A program made the position numbers and the translations under genes. Shown piece by piece: positions 51,360 through 59,636 of a stretch of 64,000 nt of DNA. Source of the DNA: Limnohabitans sp. (GTDB lineage: Bacteria > Pseudomonadota > Gammaproteobacteria > Burkholderiales > Burkholderiaceae_C); assembly GCF_030158565.1 (NCBI RefSeq), contig NZ_JAOASQ010000023.1, forward strand, positions 124,001 to 188,000, written 5' to 3'. Each line of letters opens with the position of its first letter. Position 1 is the first letter of the stretch. Under the pieces are notes generated by a model. That model had not been told where the DNA came from and searched no databases. It was given only the letters and a program-made list of their open reading frames with translations.

Positions 51360-51377
51360 GGTTCTATCCATAGGACA
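51360..51377. promoter_or_regulatory. GntR operator, site 2
   Basis: GGTTCT-N6-AGGACA, the same dyad read in the opposite sense, centred 22 bp (about two helical turns) from site 1. The pair suggests cooperative binding of two GntR dimers on one face of the DNA, between the GntR gene and gnd. Confidence 0.65.
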
Positions 51378-51508
51378 TTTGATTGGGGATTTCCCGTAGC
51401 CTTGATCTGGTGCATGGATGGGGAGCCCCTCTGAGCTGTTGCAAAATCGGTGCCTGAAACCCGATGAACTTTCTACATCGGGCTGAGTACATTTCTTCAA
51501 AGAAACAC

Positions 51509-52918
51509 ATGCAAGCAAGCGATATCGGCCTGGTGGGCCTGGGCGTGATGGGTGAAAACCTGGCCCTGAATCTGGAACGCAACGGTTTTGTCGTCAGCGG
51601 TTTTGACCTGGACGCGGCCCGACGCCAAAGCTTCACCCAGCGCACCCAAGGCCTGAAGGCCCAGACCACCGAGTCATTGGCCCAGCTGGTGGCCAGCTTG
51701 CAAGTGCCGCGCCGCGTGTGGCTGATGGTGCCCGCAGGCGCGCCGGTGGATGCGGTGCTGGCCGAGCTGCGCCCCCTGCTGGCGGCGGGTGACGTGATCA
51801 TCGACGGCGGCAACACCTTGTTCACCGACACCCAGCGGCGCATCGCAGCGCTGGATGGCTCGGGCATCTTGTATGTGGGCGCTGGCGTGAGCGGCGGCGA
51901 AGAAGGCGCCCTGCGCGGCCCCGCGCTCATGCCCGGTGGCTCGCCCGAAGCTTGGCCGCTGGTCAAACCCCTGCTGCAAGCCATTGCCGCCAAGGCCGAC
52001 GACGGCCAGCCCTGCTGCGACTGGATGGGCCACGGCGGTGCCGGTCACTTTGTGAAGATGGTGCACAACGGCATCGAATACGCCGACATGCAAATGATCT
52101 GCGAAGCCTATTGGCTGATGCAGCAATGCCTGGGCATGAGCGCCGCCGAGATGAGCCCGGTGTTCAGCCACTGGAACGAAGGCGAGCTGGGCAGCTACCT
52201 GATCGGCATCACCGCCGACATCCTGAAGCAAACCGACCCCGACACCGGCGACGCCTTGGTCAACATGATCCTGGACACCGCCGAGCAAAAAGGCACCGGC
52301 AAATGGACCAGCCAGATCGCGCTGGACATGGGCGTGACCGCGCCCACGATTGCCGACGCGGTGTTTGCCCGCACCGTGAGCGCCATCCAGCCCGAGCGCG
52401 TGGCGGCGTCCAAAATCTTGAAAGGCCCTGCGCCCAAGGTGAGCGGCGAGCGCGAAGATATCCTGCCCAAGATCCAACGCGCCTTGCTGGCCGCCAAGCT
52501 CTGCGCCTATGCGCAAGGCTTTGCGCTGCTCAAAGCCGCGGACCGCGAACACCAGTGGGAACTGCCCATGGCCAAGGTGGCCTCGGTCTGGCGCGCAGGC
52601 TGCATCATCCGCGCCCACCTGCTCGAAGACATGCGCCGCGCCTTTGCCGCCCACAACGATCTGCCCAACTTGTTGATCGACGAACACTTTGCCCGCGTCA
52701 TGGCCGACTGCGAACAAGACCTGCGCGAAGTGGTGGCCATGGCCGCTCTGAACGGCGTGGCCGTACCCGCCTTCATGAGCGCCCTGTCGTATTACGACGC
52801 CTACCGATCCGCCCGCCTGCCCGCCAACTTGCTGCAAGCCCAGCGCGACTACTTTGGCGCACACACCTACCAGCGCACCGACAAGCCCGGCAAGTTCCAC
52901 ACCCGCTGGGGCGCGTGA
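51509..52918 (+). CDS. gnd: 6-phosphogluconate dehydrogenase (decarboxylating, NADP)
   Basis: 469 residues from the ATG at 51509; the track start 15 codons upstream is less likely. N-terminal Rossmann motif IGLVGLGVMGENLALNLERNGF, then GAGVSGGEEGALRGPALMPGG and the signature GHGGAGHFVKMVHNGIEYADMQMICEAY, with the catalytic Lys and Asn. The C-terminal all-helical domain ends QRDYFGAHTYQRTDKPGKFHTRWG. The full-length (about 470) type is NADP-linked and feeds ribulose 5-phosphate and NADPH to the oxidative pentose phosphate pathway. The Shine-Dalgarno sequence is weak. zwf and pgl are not adjacent. It is divergent from the GntR operon, so the operators between them might also affect it. Confidence 0.96.
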   Translation: MQASDIGLVGLGVMGENLALNLERNGFVVSGFDLDAARRQSFTQRTQGLKAQTTESLAQLVASLQVPRRVWLMVPAGAPVDAVLAELRPLLAAGDVIIDGGNTLFTDTQRRIAALDGSGILYVGAGVSGGEEGALRGPALMPGGSPEAWPLVKPLLQAIAAKADDGQPCCDWMGHGGAGHFVKMVHNGIEYADMQMICEAYWLMQQCLGMSAAEMSPVFSHWNEGELGSYLIGITADILKQTDPDTGDALVNMILDTAEQKGTGKWTSQIALDMGVTAPTIADAVFARTVSAIQPERVAASKILKGPAPKVSGEREDILPKIQRALLAAKLCAYAQGFALLKAADREHQWELPMAKVASVWRAGCIIRAHLLEDMRRAFAAHNDLPNLLIDEHFARVMADCEQDLREVVAMAALNGVAVPAFMSALSYYDAYRSARLPANLLQAQRDYFGAHTYQRTDKPGKFHTRWGA

Positions 52919-52972
52919 ACAAGGCTTCTCTCACCCCAAGTCCTTTGTCACCCCGCGCCCTTCAGTCACCCC

Positions 52973-53041
52973 GGGCGCCTCTGTGATGTCACCCCGGGCA
53001 CCTCTGCGATGTCACCCCAAGCGCCTCTGTGATGTCACCCC
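52973..53041. repeat. Three tandem copies of a 23-bp repeat
   Basis: Units of the form [GGG/AAG]C[G/A]CCTCTG[T/C]GATGTCACCCC stand at 52973-52995, 52996-53018 and 53019-53041, differing at one to four positions. Further GTCACCCC words lie on both sides. They sit in the 322-base gap between the convergent gnd and acyl-CoA ligase genes. This looks like a small minisatellite able to change copy number. Confidence 0.85.
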
Positions 53042-53060
53042 GGGCTTGACCCGGGGTCCA
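53034..53060. repeat. REP-like palindrome, copy A
   Basis: GTCACCCCGGGCTTGACCCG plus GGGTCCA: the stem CCCCGGG/CCCGGGG encloses a CTTGA loop. The 27 bases are identical to copy B at 53136-53162. Confidence 0.85.
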
Positions 53061-53135
53061 TGCCAGCTCACATCTCATCTCGGGCAACTCCATTTCACCC
53101 CCGCCCCATCCGATGTCATCCCAGCCCCATCTAAT

Positions 53136-53162
53136 GTCACCCCGGGCTTGACCCGGGGTCCA
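53136..53162. repeat. REP-like palindrome, copy B
   Basis: Same 27 bases and orientation as copy A, 102 bases further on. The space between holds shorter GATGTCATCCCAGCCCC-like words that look like decayed copies. Confidence 0.85.
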
Positions 53163-53175
53163 AAACCCACAGGCA

Positions 53176-53202
53176 TGGATCCCGGGTCAAGCCCGGGATG
53201 AC
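53176..53202. repeat. REP-like palindrome, copy C (inverted)
   Basis: TGGATCCCGGGTCAAGCCCG plus GGATGAC is a close copy of A and B in opposite orientation, 13 bases after B. B and C could pair to form a large cruciform or a double hairpin that terminates transcription from both convergent genes. Confidence 0.8.
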
Positions 53203-53240
53203 CAGAAATCAGGGATGACAAATATGGACAAGCCAGCCCA

Positions 53241-54812
53241 TCAGGCGTAGCGCAGACGCAAGTCGCGCTTGAGCAGCTTGCCACTGGGGTTCTTGGGCAG
53301 CGCATCGGTGAAGACCACGCGCTTGGGTGTCTTGAAACCCGCCATGTGCTGGGCGCAGTGCGCGATCACCGCTGCTTCATCGAGCGTCTGCCCGACTTTG
53401 ACCACGATCACCGCCGTCACGGCCTCCACCCACTTGGGGTCTGGCAAGCCGATCACCGCCACTTCGCTCACCTGCGGCAGGCGGTAGATCATTTCTTCCA
53501 CCTCGCGGCTGGCCACGTTTTCGCCGCCGGACTTGATCATGTCCTTCTTGCGGTCCACCACGGTGATGTAGCCCTCTTCGTCGATGATGCCGAGGTCCCC
53601 GCTGTGGAACCAATCGCCCTCAAAAGAAGCTTTGGTTCGTTCGTCATCGTGGAAGTAGCCCAGCATCAAATGCGGCGAGCGGTGCACGATCTCGCCCACC
53701 TCGCCCACGGCCACGTCCTGCATGTCGTCGTTGACCACACGGGTCTCGACGTTGCGCACGGCCTTGCCGCAGGAGCCGGGTTTGCGCAACTGGTCTTCGG
53801 GGGCCAGCATGGTGGCCAGGGGCGCGATTTCGGTTTGGCCATACAGGTTCCACAAGCGCACCTTGGGCAGGCGCGAGGCCAGCTCTTTGAGCACCTCCAC
53901 CGGCATGATGGACGCGCCGTAGTAGCCCTTGGCCAGCTGGGCGAGCTTGTCGGCATCCAGCAGCGGCGAGCGCAGCAAGGCAATCCACACCGTAGGCGGC
54001 GCAAAGAAGCTGGTGATGCCAAACTTCTCGATCATGGGCAGCAGGTTGTCGGGCGTGGGCTTGGACGTGATGACGTTGGTGCTGCCCATGTAAATGGCCG
54101 GGCCAAAAAACACATCGAGCTGGGCGCAGTGGTACAGCGGCAGCGCGTGCAGGGCCACATCGGCCTCGGCGATCTCGGCGTCGATCACGCAGCTGACGTA
54201 CTGCCACAGCACCGCATCGTGCGTGAGCTGTGCGCCTTTGGGCGAGGACTCGGTGCCACTGGTGTAGACAATTTGCGCCACGTCGTAGCTGCCCAAACGC
54301 AAATCGGGCAAGGGGTCGGTGCAAGCGGCCAACACGTCAAAGCTGTGCATGCCGGCCACGGGCTGGCTCGGGTCTTCGGACGGCAACCAGATGAACTGCT
54401 CAACTTTCGTGTCCAGCTTGCTGGCGGCCTGCGCCAGCTCTGCCAAGCCGCTGTCGGTGGCCAGGGTTTTGGCACCCGCATGCCGCAGGATGTAAGCCAC
54501 CTCGTCGGCCTTGAGCATGAAGTTGATCGGCACCATGACCGCGCCCCGGCGGGCCAGCGCAAAGCGCAGCGCCGCAAAACCGTGCGAGTTGCGGGCCAAC
54601 ACCGCCACCTTGTCGCCCTCGGCCACGCCGATGCTGGCCAGGCCCGCGGCCAAGCGCGTCACCAGCGCATCGAACTCGGCATAGGTCCAGGTGGTGCTGC
54701 CACACACGATGCCGGTCTTGGCGGGCAGGCGGATCGCGGTGCGGCGCAGGGCATCGGCGATGGTCTGGCGGCGGACGGCGGGGTGAATGGCAGTTTGGGG
54801 GGCGTGGGACAT
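53241..54812 (-). CDS. Acyl-CoA synthetase (AMP-dependent, ANL superfamily)
   Basis: 523 residues. P-loop-like motif [21 protein letters not shown]5-type [15 protein letters not shown]7/A8 [42 protein letters not shown] and the C-terminal Lys in [14 protein letters not shown]. It activates a fatty or aromatic carboxylic acid with ATP and CoA in the cytoplasm. FadD-like or bile/steroid acid ligases are the closest groups in memory. It is a single gene, divergent from the DUF2889 gene by as little as 21 bases. The substrate cannot be inferred from neighbours. Confidence 0.9.
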   Translation of the reverse strand: MSHAPQTAIHPAVRRQTIADALRRTAIRLPAKTGIVCGSTTWTYAEFDALVTRLAAGLASIGVAEGDKVAVLARNSHGFAALRFALARRGAVMVPINFMLKADEVAYILRHAGAKTLATDSGLAELAQAASKLDTKVEQFIWLPSEDPSQPVAGMHSFDVLAACTDPLPDLRLGSYDVAQIVYTSGTESSPKGAQLTHDAVLWQYVSCVIDAEIAEADVALHALPLYHCAQLDVFFGPAIYMGSTNVITSKPTPDNLLPMIEKFGITSFFAPPTVWIALLRSPLLDADKLAQLAKGYYGASIMPVEVLKELASRLPKVRLWNLYGQTEIAPLATMLAPEDQLRKPGSCGKAVRNVETRVVNDDMQDVAVGEVGEIVHRSPHLMLGYFHDDERTKASFEGDWFHSGDLGIIDEEGYITVVDRKKDMIKSGGENVASREVEEMIYRLPQVSEVAVIGLPDPKWVEAVTAVIVVKVGQTLDEAAVIAHCAQHMAGFKTPKRVVFTDALPKNPSGKLLKRDLRLRYA

Positions 54813-54833
54813 GGTGCGGGCTCCTGCATCGAT

Positions 54834-55454
54834 ATGATCGGAAGATTGAACACCAGACCCGCGAGAATTCCATTGGCACTACCCCCAGCATCCCCCCGAA
54901 AACTGTCACATACGCGAACCGTCGTTTACAGCGGCTATGACCGCGAAGACGGCCTGTGGGACATCGAAGCCGAACTGACCGACGTGAAAACCTTTGGCTT
55001 CAGCGTGCCCAACGAGCGCCCCTTCCCTGCCAATGAACCGATCCACGGCCTGAAGATCCGCGTCACGCTGAACAACAAAATGGTCATCCAGGACATCGTC
55101 ACCGCCATGGACGACATCCCCCACCCCGAGTGCGCGGGCGCACCCCACGGCATGCACCGACTGATCGGCCAGACCATGGGCCCGGGCTGGCGCAAAGTCA
55201 TCAACGAACACGTGGGCGGCACCGAAGGCTGCACCCACCTGCGCGAGCTGCTCTTCAACATGGCGACCGCCGCCTACCAAACCCTGCCCGCCGGCCAATG
55301 GCACCGCCGCGAAGTGGCCGGCGAGCCCCAACCCGAAATCACCAAGCCGCCCTACCACCTGGGCCAATGCCACAGCTGGGCCTTTGACAGCCCGACGGTG
55401 CAGAGGGCTTATCCGATGTTTTTCAAGCCGAAGGCGTCATCAATCGATGTGTAA
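54834..55454 (+). CDS. DUF2889 domain protein
   Basis: Up to 206 residues. The track's 702-residue ORF is an artefact of an open frame antisense to the acyl-CoA ligase; only its C-terminus is real. Recognisable DUF2889 features: SHTRTVVYSGYDREDGLWDIEAELTDVKTFGF, IHGLKIRVTLNNKMVIQDIVTAMDDIPHPECAGAP and GGTEGCTHLRELLFNMATAAYQ. Function is unknown, although members are often near aromatic degradation or fatty-acid genes. The ATG at 54834 would leave only 21 bases to the divergent ligase start. A TTG at 54873 (LALPPASPRKLSH) is a plausible alternative. Confidence 0.8.
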   Translation: MIGRLNTRPARIPLALPPASPRKLSHTRTVVYSGYDREDGLWDIEAELTDVKTFGFSVPNERPFPANEPIHGLKIRVTLNNKMVIQDIVTAMDDIPHPECAGAPHGMHRLIGQTMGPGWRKVINEHVGGTEGCTHLRELLFNMATAAYQTLPAGQWHRREVAGEPQPEITKPPYHLGQCHSWAFDSPTVQRAYPMFFKPKASSIDV

Positions 55455-55645
55455 TCAATAACGCAGAAGACACCAACCAAAAAACTATACAACCGATGGG
55501 CTCAAAGGAGCTTGGTCATTAGGCGCTAGTTGATTAATCTCTATCTTCTCAAGGCTGTGCCAATTCCAAGATCGAAATAACAACCAACGCCAACCCGTGA
55601 CGACCAACCCTCACCAAATTTCCTCTTTGAGGGCAAACATGAAGG

Positions 55646-55969
55646 CTAAGGCTTAGTCTCTTCGATAAGACTCTGCACTGGATTGCTGTCACCGACGCAT
55701 ACCAGCTTCCAGCGCTGATAGACACCACTGGGTGTTGTTCGAATGACTTCAACAATGGTTATTCCAGCGGAATCAAATACATTATTTTTCGAGTAGGTAC
55801 CAGTAAATTGACGGACTCCCACTTTAAAAATATCCTCAGATTTACTCATACATTGCTGGGCCATATGGTGCTGATTGAAATCAGATTTGACCCATAAATC
55901 TAAAACCATCTTGCCCGCAAACGGCAGCACCAAGATCCCAACAATAGCGATTACCAATTTTCGAAACAT
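55646..55969 (-). CDS. Hypothetical protein with N-terminal membrane anchor
   Basis: 107 residues, no family recognised. MFRKLVIAIVGILVLPFAGKMVLDLWV is a signal anchor or uncleaved signal. The rest (MAQQCMSKSEDIFKVGVRQFTGTYSKNNVFDSAGITIVEVIRT and YQRWKLVCVGDS) is polar, with two cysteines that could pair in the periplasm. The gene and its flanks are clearly richer in A and T than the rest of the window, and its codon choice (ATT, AAT, TCA, ACA) differs from its neighbours. That suggests recent acquisition or a weakly selected orphan. It stands alone between the DUF2889 gene and miaB. Confidence 0.6.
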   Translation of the reverse strand: MFRKLVIAIVGILVLPFAGKMVLDLWVKSDFNQHHMAQQCMSKSEDIFKVGVRQFTGTYSKNNVFDSAGITIVEVIRTTPSGVYQRWKLVCVGDSNPVQSLIEETKP

Positions 55970-56189
55970 AAAACTCTTTTTCTAATTAAAAATTTTAAAA
56001 AACCGATCATACTAAAGTGAAAAGTGGCACCCCATCGGTCAACTTCAGTGTTTTATTTACATCACTACCAACTGGATTTTTTTGCTTCTGATCACGAGTG
56101 TGCACAGAAGTGCATTCGCTAAGTGCCTGCGATAATCCTCACTCCCAGCGCCCAAAGCGCTTCCCCCCAACAGCCTCTGGATCTACACC
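55970..56189. other. AT-rich intergenic region before miaB
   Basis: About 220 bases with many A/T runs in the first half (TTTAAAAAACC, TTTTATTTACATC, TTTTTTTGC) grading into GC-rich sequence towards miaB. No ORF, tRNA or clear terminator was found. It presumably holds the promoters of the orphan gene on - and of miaB on +, but no confident -35/-10 pair was identified. Confidence 0.5.
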
Positions 56190-56276
56190 ATGAACCGCTG
56201 CACTCTGGCCCTTCGCGGGCGTGCTTTGCTTTGCCTTGACTTCATCACCTCCCTGAACGCCGTGGAGGCCGCATGA
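56190..56276 (+). CDS. Possible 28-residue upstream ORF overlapping the miaB start
   Basis: ATG at 56190 reads [20 protein letters not shown] and ends NAVEAA at a TGA that overlaps the miaB ATG as ATGA. It is too short for the ORF track. The arrangement is that of a translationally coupled leader peptide. No strong Shine-Dalgarno sequence precedes it (CTGGATCTACACC), so it may be chance; conservation in relatives would decide. Confidence 0.3.
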   Translation: MNRCTLALRGRALLCLDFITSLNAVEAA

Positions 56277-57610
56277 GCAAGAAGGTCTTCATCAAAACAT
56301 TTGGCTGCCAGATGAACGAGTACGACTCGGACAAGATGGCCGATGTGCTGGGCGCGGCCCAGGGCTATGAGCCCACGCAGGACGTGGACGAGGCCGATCT
56401 GATTTTGTTCAACACCTGTTCGGTGCGCGAAAAGGCGCAAGAAAAGGTCTTCAGCGATCTGGGCCGCGTGCAGCACCTGAAAGCCAAGGGCGTGCTGATT
56501 GGCGTGGGCGGCTGTGTGGCCAGCCAGGAAGGCGCTGAGATCATCAAGCGTGCGCCGTATGTGGACGTGGTGTTTGGCCCGCAGACCCTGCACCGCCTGC
56601 CCGAGATGCTGGCCGAACGCGAGCGCAAGCAGCGCCCGCAAGTGGACATCAGCTTCCCCGAGATTGAAAAGTTCGACCACCTGCCACCCGCCAAGGTGGA
56701 AGGCGCCACCGCCTTTGTGTCGATCATGGAAGGTTGCAGCAAGTATTGCAGCTACTGCGTGGTGCCCTACACCCGGGGTGAAGAAGTGTCGCGGCCCTTT
56801 GACGATGTGCTGGTCGAGGTGGCGGGGCTGGCCGCGCAGGGCGTGAAAGAGATCACGCTGCTGGGCCAGAACGTGAACGCTTACCGGGGCAAGATGGGCG
56901 GCACCTCAGACATTGCCGACTTTGCGCTGCTGCTGGAATACGTGGCCGACATGCCGGGCATCGAGCGCATCCGCTACGTGACCAGCCACCCCAACGAGTT
57001 CACCCAGCGCCTGATCGACGCTTACGAGAAGATTCCCAAACTGGTGAGCCACTTGCACCTGCCGGTACAGCACGGCTCGGACCGCATCTTGATGGCCATG
57101 AAGCGCGGCTACACCGCCATGGAATACAAGAGCACGATCCGCAAGCTGCGGGCGATCCGCCCCGACATGTCGCTCAGCAGCGATTTCATCGTGGGCTTCC
57201 CCGGCGAGACCGAGGACGACTTCAACAAGATGATGAAGCTGATCACCGATGTGGGCTTTGACACGAGTTTTAGCTTCATTTTCAGTCCCCGCCCTGGCAC
57301 ACCTGCGGCCAACCTGCACGACGACACGCCGCACGACGTGAAGCTGCGCCGCCTGCACCACCTGCAAGCGACCATCGAAGAAAACGTGCAGCGCATTGGC
57401 GAGAGCCGCGTGGGCACGGTGCAACGCATTTTGGTGGAGCGCCCTTCACGCAAGGACGCGACCGAGCTGGCCGGCCGCACCGAGTGCAACCGGGTGGTCA
57501 ACTTCCCCGGCGGCCCGAACATGGATCGCCTGATCGGTCAGATGGCCGATGTGCGCATCACGCAAGGCCTGTCGCACTCGTTGCGCGGGGAGTTGGTGAT
57601 CCGCGATTGA
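56273..57610 (+). CDS. miaB: tRNA-2-methylthio-N6-dimethylallyladenosine synthase
   Basis: 445 residues. The N-terminal MTTase domain has auxiliary-cluster cysteines at Cys12 (TFGCQMN), Cys49 (NTCSVRE) and Cys83 (VGGCVAS). The radical SAM motif is CSKYCSYC with Cys155, Cys159 and Cys162. A C-terminal TRAM domain ends [24 protein letters not shown]. MiaB adds a methylthio group to i6A37 in tRNAs reading UNN codons. Partner genes (phoH, ybeY) that often follow miaB are absent; instead a gamma-glutamylcyclotransferase-like gene converges on it. Confidence 0.97.
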   Translation: MSKKVFIKTFGCQMNEYDSDKMADVLGAAQGYEPTQDVDEADLILFNTCSVREKAQEKVFSDLGRVQHLKAKGVLIGVGGCVASQEGAEIIKRAPYVDVVFGPQTLHRLPEMLAERERKQRPQVDISFPEIEKFDHLPPAKVEGATAFVSIMEGCSKYCSYCVVPYTRGEEVSRPFDDVLVEVAGLAAQGVKEITLLGQNVNAYRGKMGGTSDIADFALLLEYVADMPGIERIRYVTSHPNEFTQRLIDAYEKIPKLVSHLHLPVQHGSDRILMAMKRGYTAMEYKSTIRKLRAIRPDMSLSSDFIVGFPGETEDDFNKMMKLITDVGFDTSFSFIFSPRPGTPAANLHDDTPHDVKLRRLHHLQATIEENVQRIGESRVGTVQRILVERPSRKDATELAGRTECNRVVNFPGGPNMDRLIGQMADVRITQGLSHSLRGELVIRD

Positions 57611-57622
57611 TGCAGCCGTCAT

Positions 57623-57643
57623 GTCGGGGCTGAAGCCGCCGAC
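57623..57643. terminator. Hairpin between convergent miaB and GGCT-like genes
   Basis: GTCGGGGC pairs with GCC-G-CCGAC around TGAA, with one bulged G. It lies 12 bases after the miaB stop and 10 bases before the end of the next gene. No T tract is present; possibly a bidirectional terminator. Confidence 0.45.
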
Positions 57644-57653
57644 CTACGGAAGA

Positions 57654-58049
57654 TCAGGAGTCGCGGCCGACTTCGCGGATGTAGCGGCGGTAGTCGCCAT
57701 GCGAGATGGGTGTGCAGCCATTGGTCGGGCGGTTGTACACATAGGTCTGCACGGGCTGACCTTGCAGCGGGCCGCTGAGCACAGTCACTTCTTCGCGCCA
57801 GTATTGCGAGGCGGCGCGGTCGCCGGGCACCATGTCTTCGACCACATCCAACCGGGCCAGGTGCGCGTCATCGACTTCATAGACTTCGCCTGAAACCACC
57901 CCATCGCCCAGCAGCAGGCCGGGGTAGCGGCCCAGATCGACCAAGCGGCCGGGCACTTGGGCAGCGCCCGTGAAGCGGGCGCCATGCATTTCGGCCTCCA
58001 GGCGCAGGCCGGGCATCAAGGTGCCGTAGATGAAAAGAGCGTGTGACAT
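57654..58049 (-). CDS. Gamma-glutamylcyclotransferase-like (AIG2/GGCT) protein
   Basis: 131 residues from the ATG at 58049. The 464-residue track ORF is an upstream open frame antisense to the Rieske gene. The GGCT signature is FIYGTLMPG at residues 6-14, followed by GRLVDLGRYPGLLLGDGVVSGEVYEVDDAHLARLDVVEDM, in which the last Glu is the usual catalytic acid. Such enzymes release 5-oxoproline from gamma-glutamyl peptides or amines. It is divergent from the Rieske/GS-like/ferredoxin trio. Because the GS-like protein may make gamma-glutamyl amides, a hydrolytic partner next door is of interest, though the strands differ. Confidence 0.85.
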   Translation of the reverse strand: MSHALFIYGTLMPGLRLEAEMHGARFTGAAQVPGRLVDLGRYPGLLLGDGVVSGEVYEVDDAHLARLDVVEDMVPGDRAASQYWREEVTVLSGPLQGQPVQTYVYNRPTNGCTPISHGDYRRYIREVGRDS

Positions 58050-58244
58050 GCGCTGAATTTTGCGCCAACACAGCCCACACAACCTGCCTCGAAATTGACA
58101 CGCATCAAGCCCCAGCCACCGTGTCGCCTGTTGGCAGGCCGCGCACACACAGCCGTTTAAACTGATTGGCAAGAGACTGGCCTGTCCCGCCACAGGGACG
58201 AGTACACAACAAAGGCAGACACAAGGCGCAAGCCAGAGGTGCAG

Positions 58245-59636
58245 ATGAAAGCAGAACAAAACGAACTCATCACCCGCATTGGCCCGGGCACGCCCTGCGG
58301 TGCGGTGATGCGCCACTATTGGCAGCCCGTGGCCCTGGTGGATGAATTCAACCCCGCGCTCGACCCGCGCATGGCGATTCGCCCCGTCAAAGCCGTGCGC
58401 ATTCTGGGCCAAGACCTGGTGCTGTTTCGCAACGCGCAGGGCGACTATGGTTTGCTCGACCGTGACTGCCCACACCGAGGGGCCGATTTGGCTTTTGGCC
58501 GCAACGAAGGCGATGGCCTGCGCTGCCCTTTTCATGGCTGGAAGTTTGACGTCACAGGCCAGTGCATCGAAACGCCCGCCGAGCCGACCGGCAGCACCTT
58601 GTGCAAGCGTGTGCGCCAGCGCAGCTACCCGATCATCGAGCGCAGCGGCATTGTGTTTGGCTGGTTCGGCCCCGAAGGCCAGACGCCACCACCGCTGCCC
58701 GGCATTGACGCCTTCAGCGCTCCGGCCACCCATACCTTTGCCTTCAAAGGGCTGTGGCATTGCAATTGGCTGCAAGCGTTTGAGGTGGGCATTGACCCCG
58801 CGCATGCCTCGTATCTGCACCGCTTTTTCAATGACGAGTCGCTCGAAGGCAGCTATGGCCGCCAGTTCCGGGGCGCGAGCGCGGGCGATGTGGAAGGTGA
58901 GCGCTGGCCCATGACGCGGGTGATGCGCGAGCTGGACCAGCCCGAGATCTCGTTTGAGCCCACCGATGCGGGCCTGCGTCTGACGGCCCTGCGCCCGATC
59001 AACGAGGCGCTCACCCATGTGCGGGTGACCAACGCGCTGTTCCCGCACACCTTTGTGATTCCGCTGTCAGAGACCATGACCATCACGCAGATGCATGTGC
59101 CGGTGGACGACACGCACACCTATTGGTATTCGGTGTTCACCAGCTTTGACGGGCCGGTGGACAAAGAGGCCATGCGTAACCAACGCCTGCCCTCGGTCAC
59201 CCTGCCTGACTACATCCCCAAAGCGGGCAAGCACAACCACTGGGGCTTCAACCCCGAAGAGCAAATGAGCCGCACCTACCTGGGCATGGGCGAAGACGAC
59301 ATCAACGTCCACGACCAGTGGGCCTGCGAAAGCATGGGCGCGATCCAGGACCGCACCCGCGAACACCTGGGCACCAGCGACAAGGTCATCATGGCCAACC
59401 GCCGCCTCTTGCTCAAAGCCATCGAGACGGTGCAGGCCGGGGGCTTGCCGCCCGGCTTTGCGCAGGGCGCCGTGGCCAGCCAGCGCATCGGCCCCGACAC
59501 GGTGGACGGCATCGCGCCCAGCGGGCAATGGCCGCAGTGGTGGCGCGAGGCCTGCGATGCCAAACGCAGCGGCGCACCGTGGGATGCCGCCCTGCCAGGC
59601 CATGCGCCCACTCCAGCCGACACGAGCGCGGCATGA
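58245..59636 (+). CDS. Rieske oxygenase, phenoxybenzoate-dioxygenase-like alpha subunit
   Basis: 463 residues from the ATG at 58245 with AGAGG before it; the track starts at a GTG two codons earlier. Rieske site Cys75-x-His77 (CPHRGADL) and Cys94-x2-His97 (CPFHGWKFD). Catalytic iron motif FEVGIDPAHASYLHRFF. The long C-terminal region with HTYWYSVFTSFDGPVDKEAMR and MSRTYLGMGEDDINVHDQWACESMGAIQDRTREHLGTSDKVI is typical of the phenoxybenzoate dioxygenase/demethylase branch. No beta subunit or reductase follows, only a ferredoxin two genes on. The stop overlaps the GS-like start as ATGA. Substrate unknown; an aromatic amine or ether is suggested by context and family. Confidence 0.9.
   Translation: MKAEQNELITRIGPGTPCGAVMRHYWQPVALVDEFNPALDPRMAIRPVKAVRILGQDLVLFRNAQGDYGLLDRDCPHRGADLAFGRNEGDGLRCPFHGWKFDVTGQCIETPAEPTGSTLCKRVRQRSYPIIERSGIVFGWFGPEGQTPPPLPGIDAFSAPATHTFAFKGLWHCNWLQAFEVGIDPAHASYLHRFFNDESLEGSYGRQFRGASAGDVEGERWPMTRVMRELDQPEISFEPTDAGLRLTALRPINEALTHVRVTNALFPHTFVIPLSETMTITQMHVPVDDTHTYWYSVFTSFDGPVDKEAMRNQRLPSVTLPDYIPKAGKHNHWGFNPEEQMSRTYLGMGEDDINVHDQWACESMGAIQDRTREHLGTSDKVIMANRRLLLKAIETVQAGGLPPGFAQGAVASQRIGPDTVDGIAPSGQWPQWWREACDAKRSGAPWDAALPGHAPTPADTSAA

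Noticed and set aside
52973-53041. CRISPR-like array
   Set aside because: The 23-bp units are directly adjacent with no unique spacers and there are no cas genes, so it is a tandem repeat.
53346-55454. 702-residue plus-strand ORF
   Set aside because: Most of it is an open frame antisense to the acyl-CoA ligase, rich in His/Gly/Gln as such GC-rich shadows are. Only the C-terminal DUF2889 part is a gene.
57654-59048. 464-residue minus-strand ORF
   Set aside because: The N-terminal two thirds is antisense to the Rieske oxygenase; the real gene is the 131-residue GGCT-like protein at its end.
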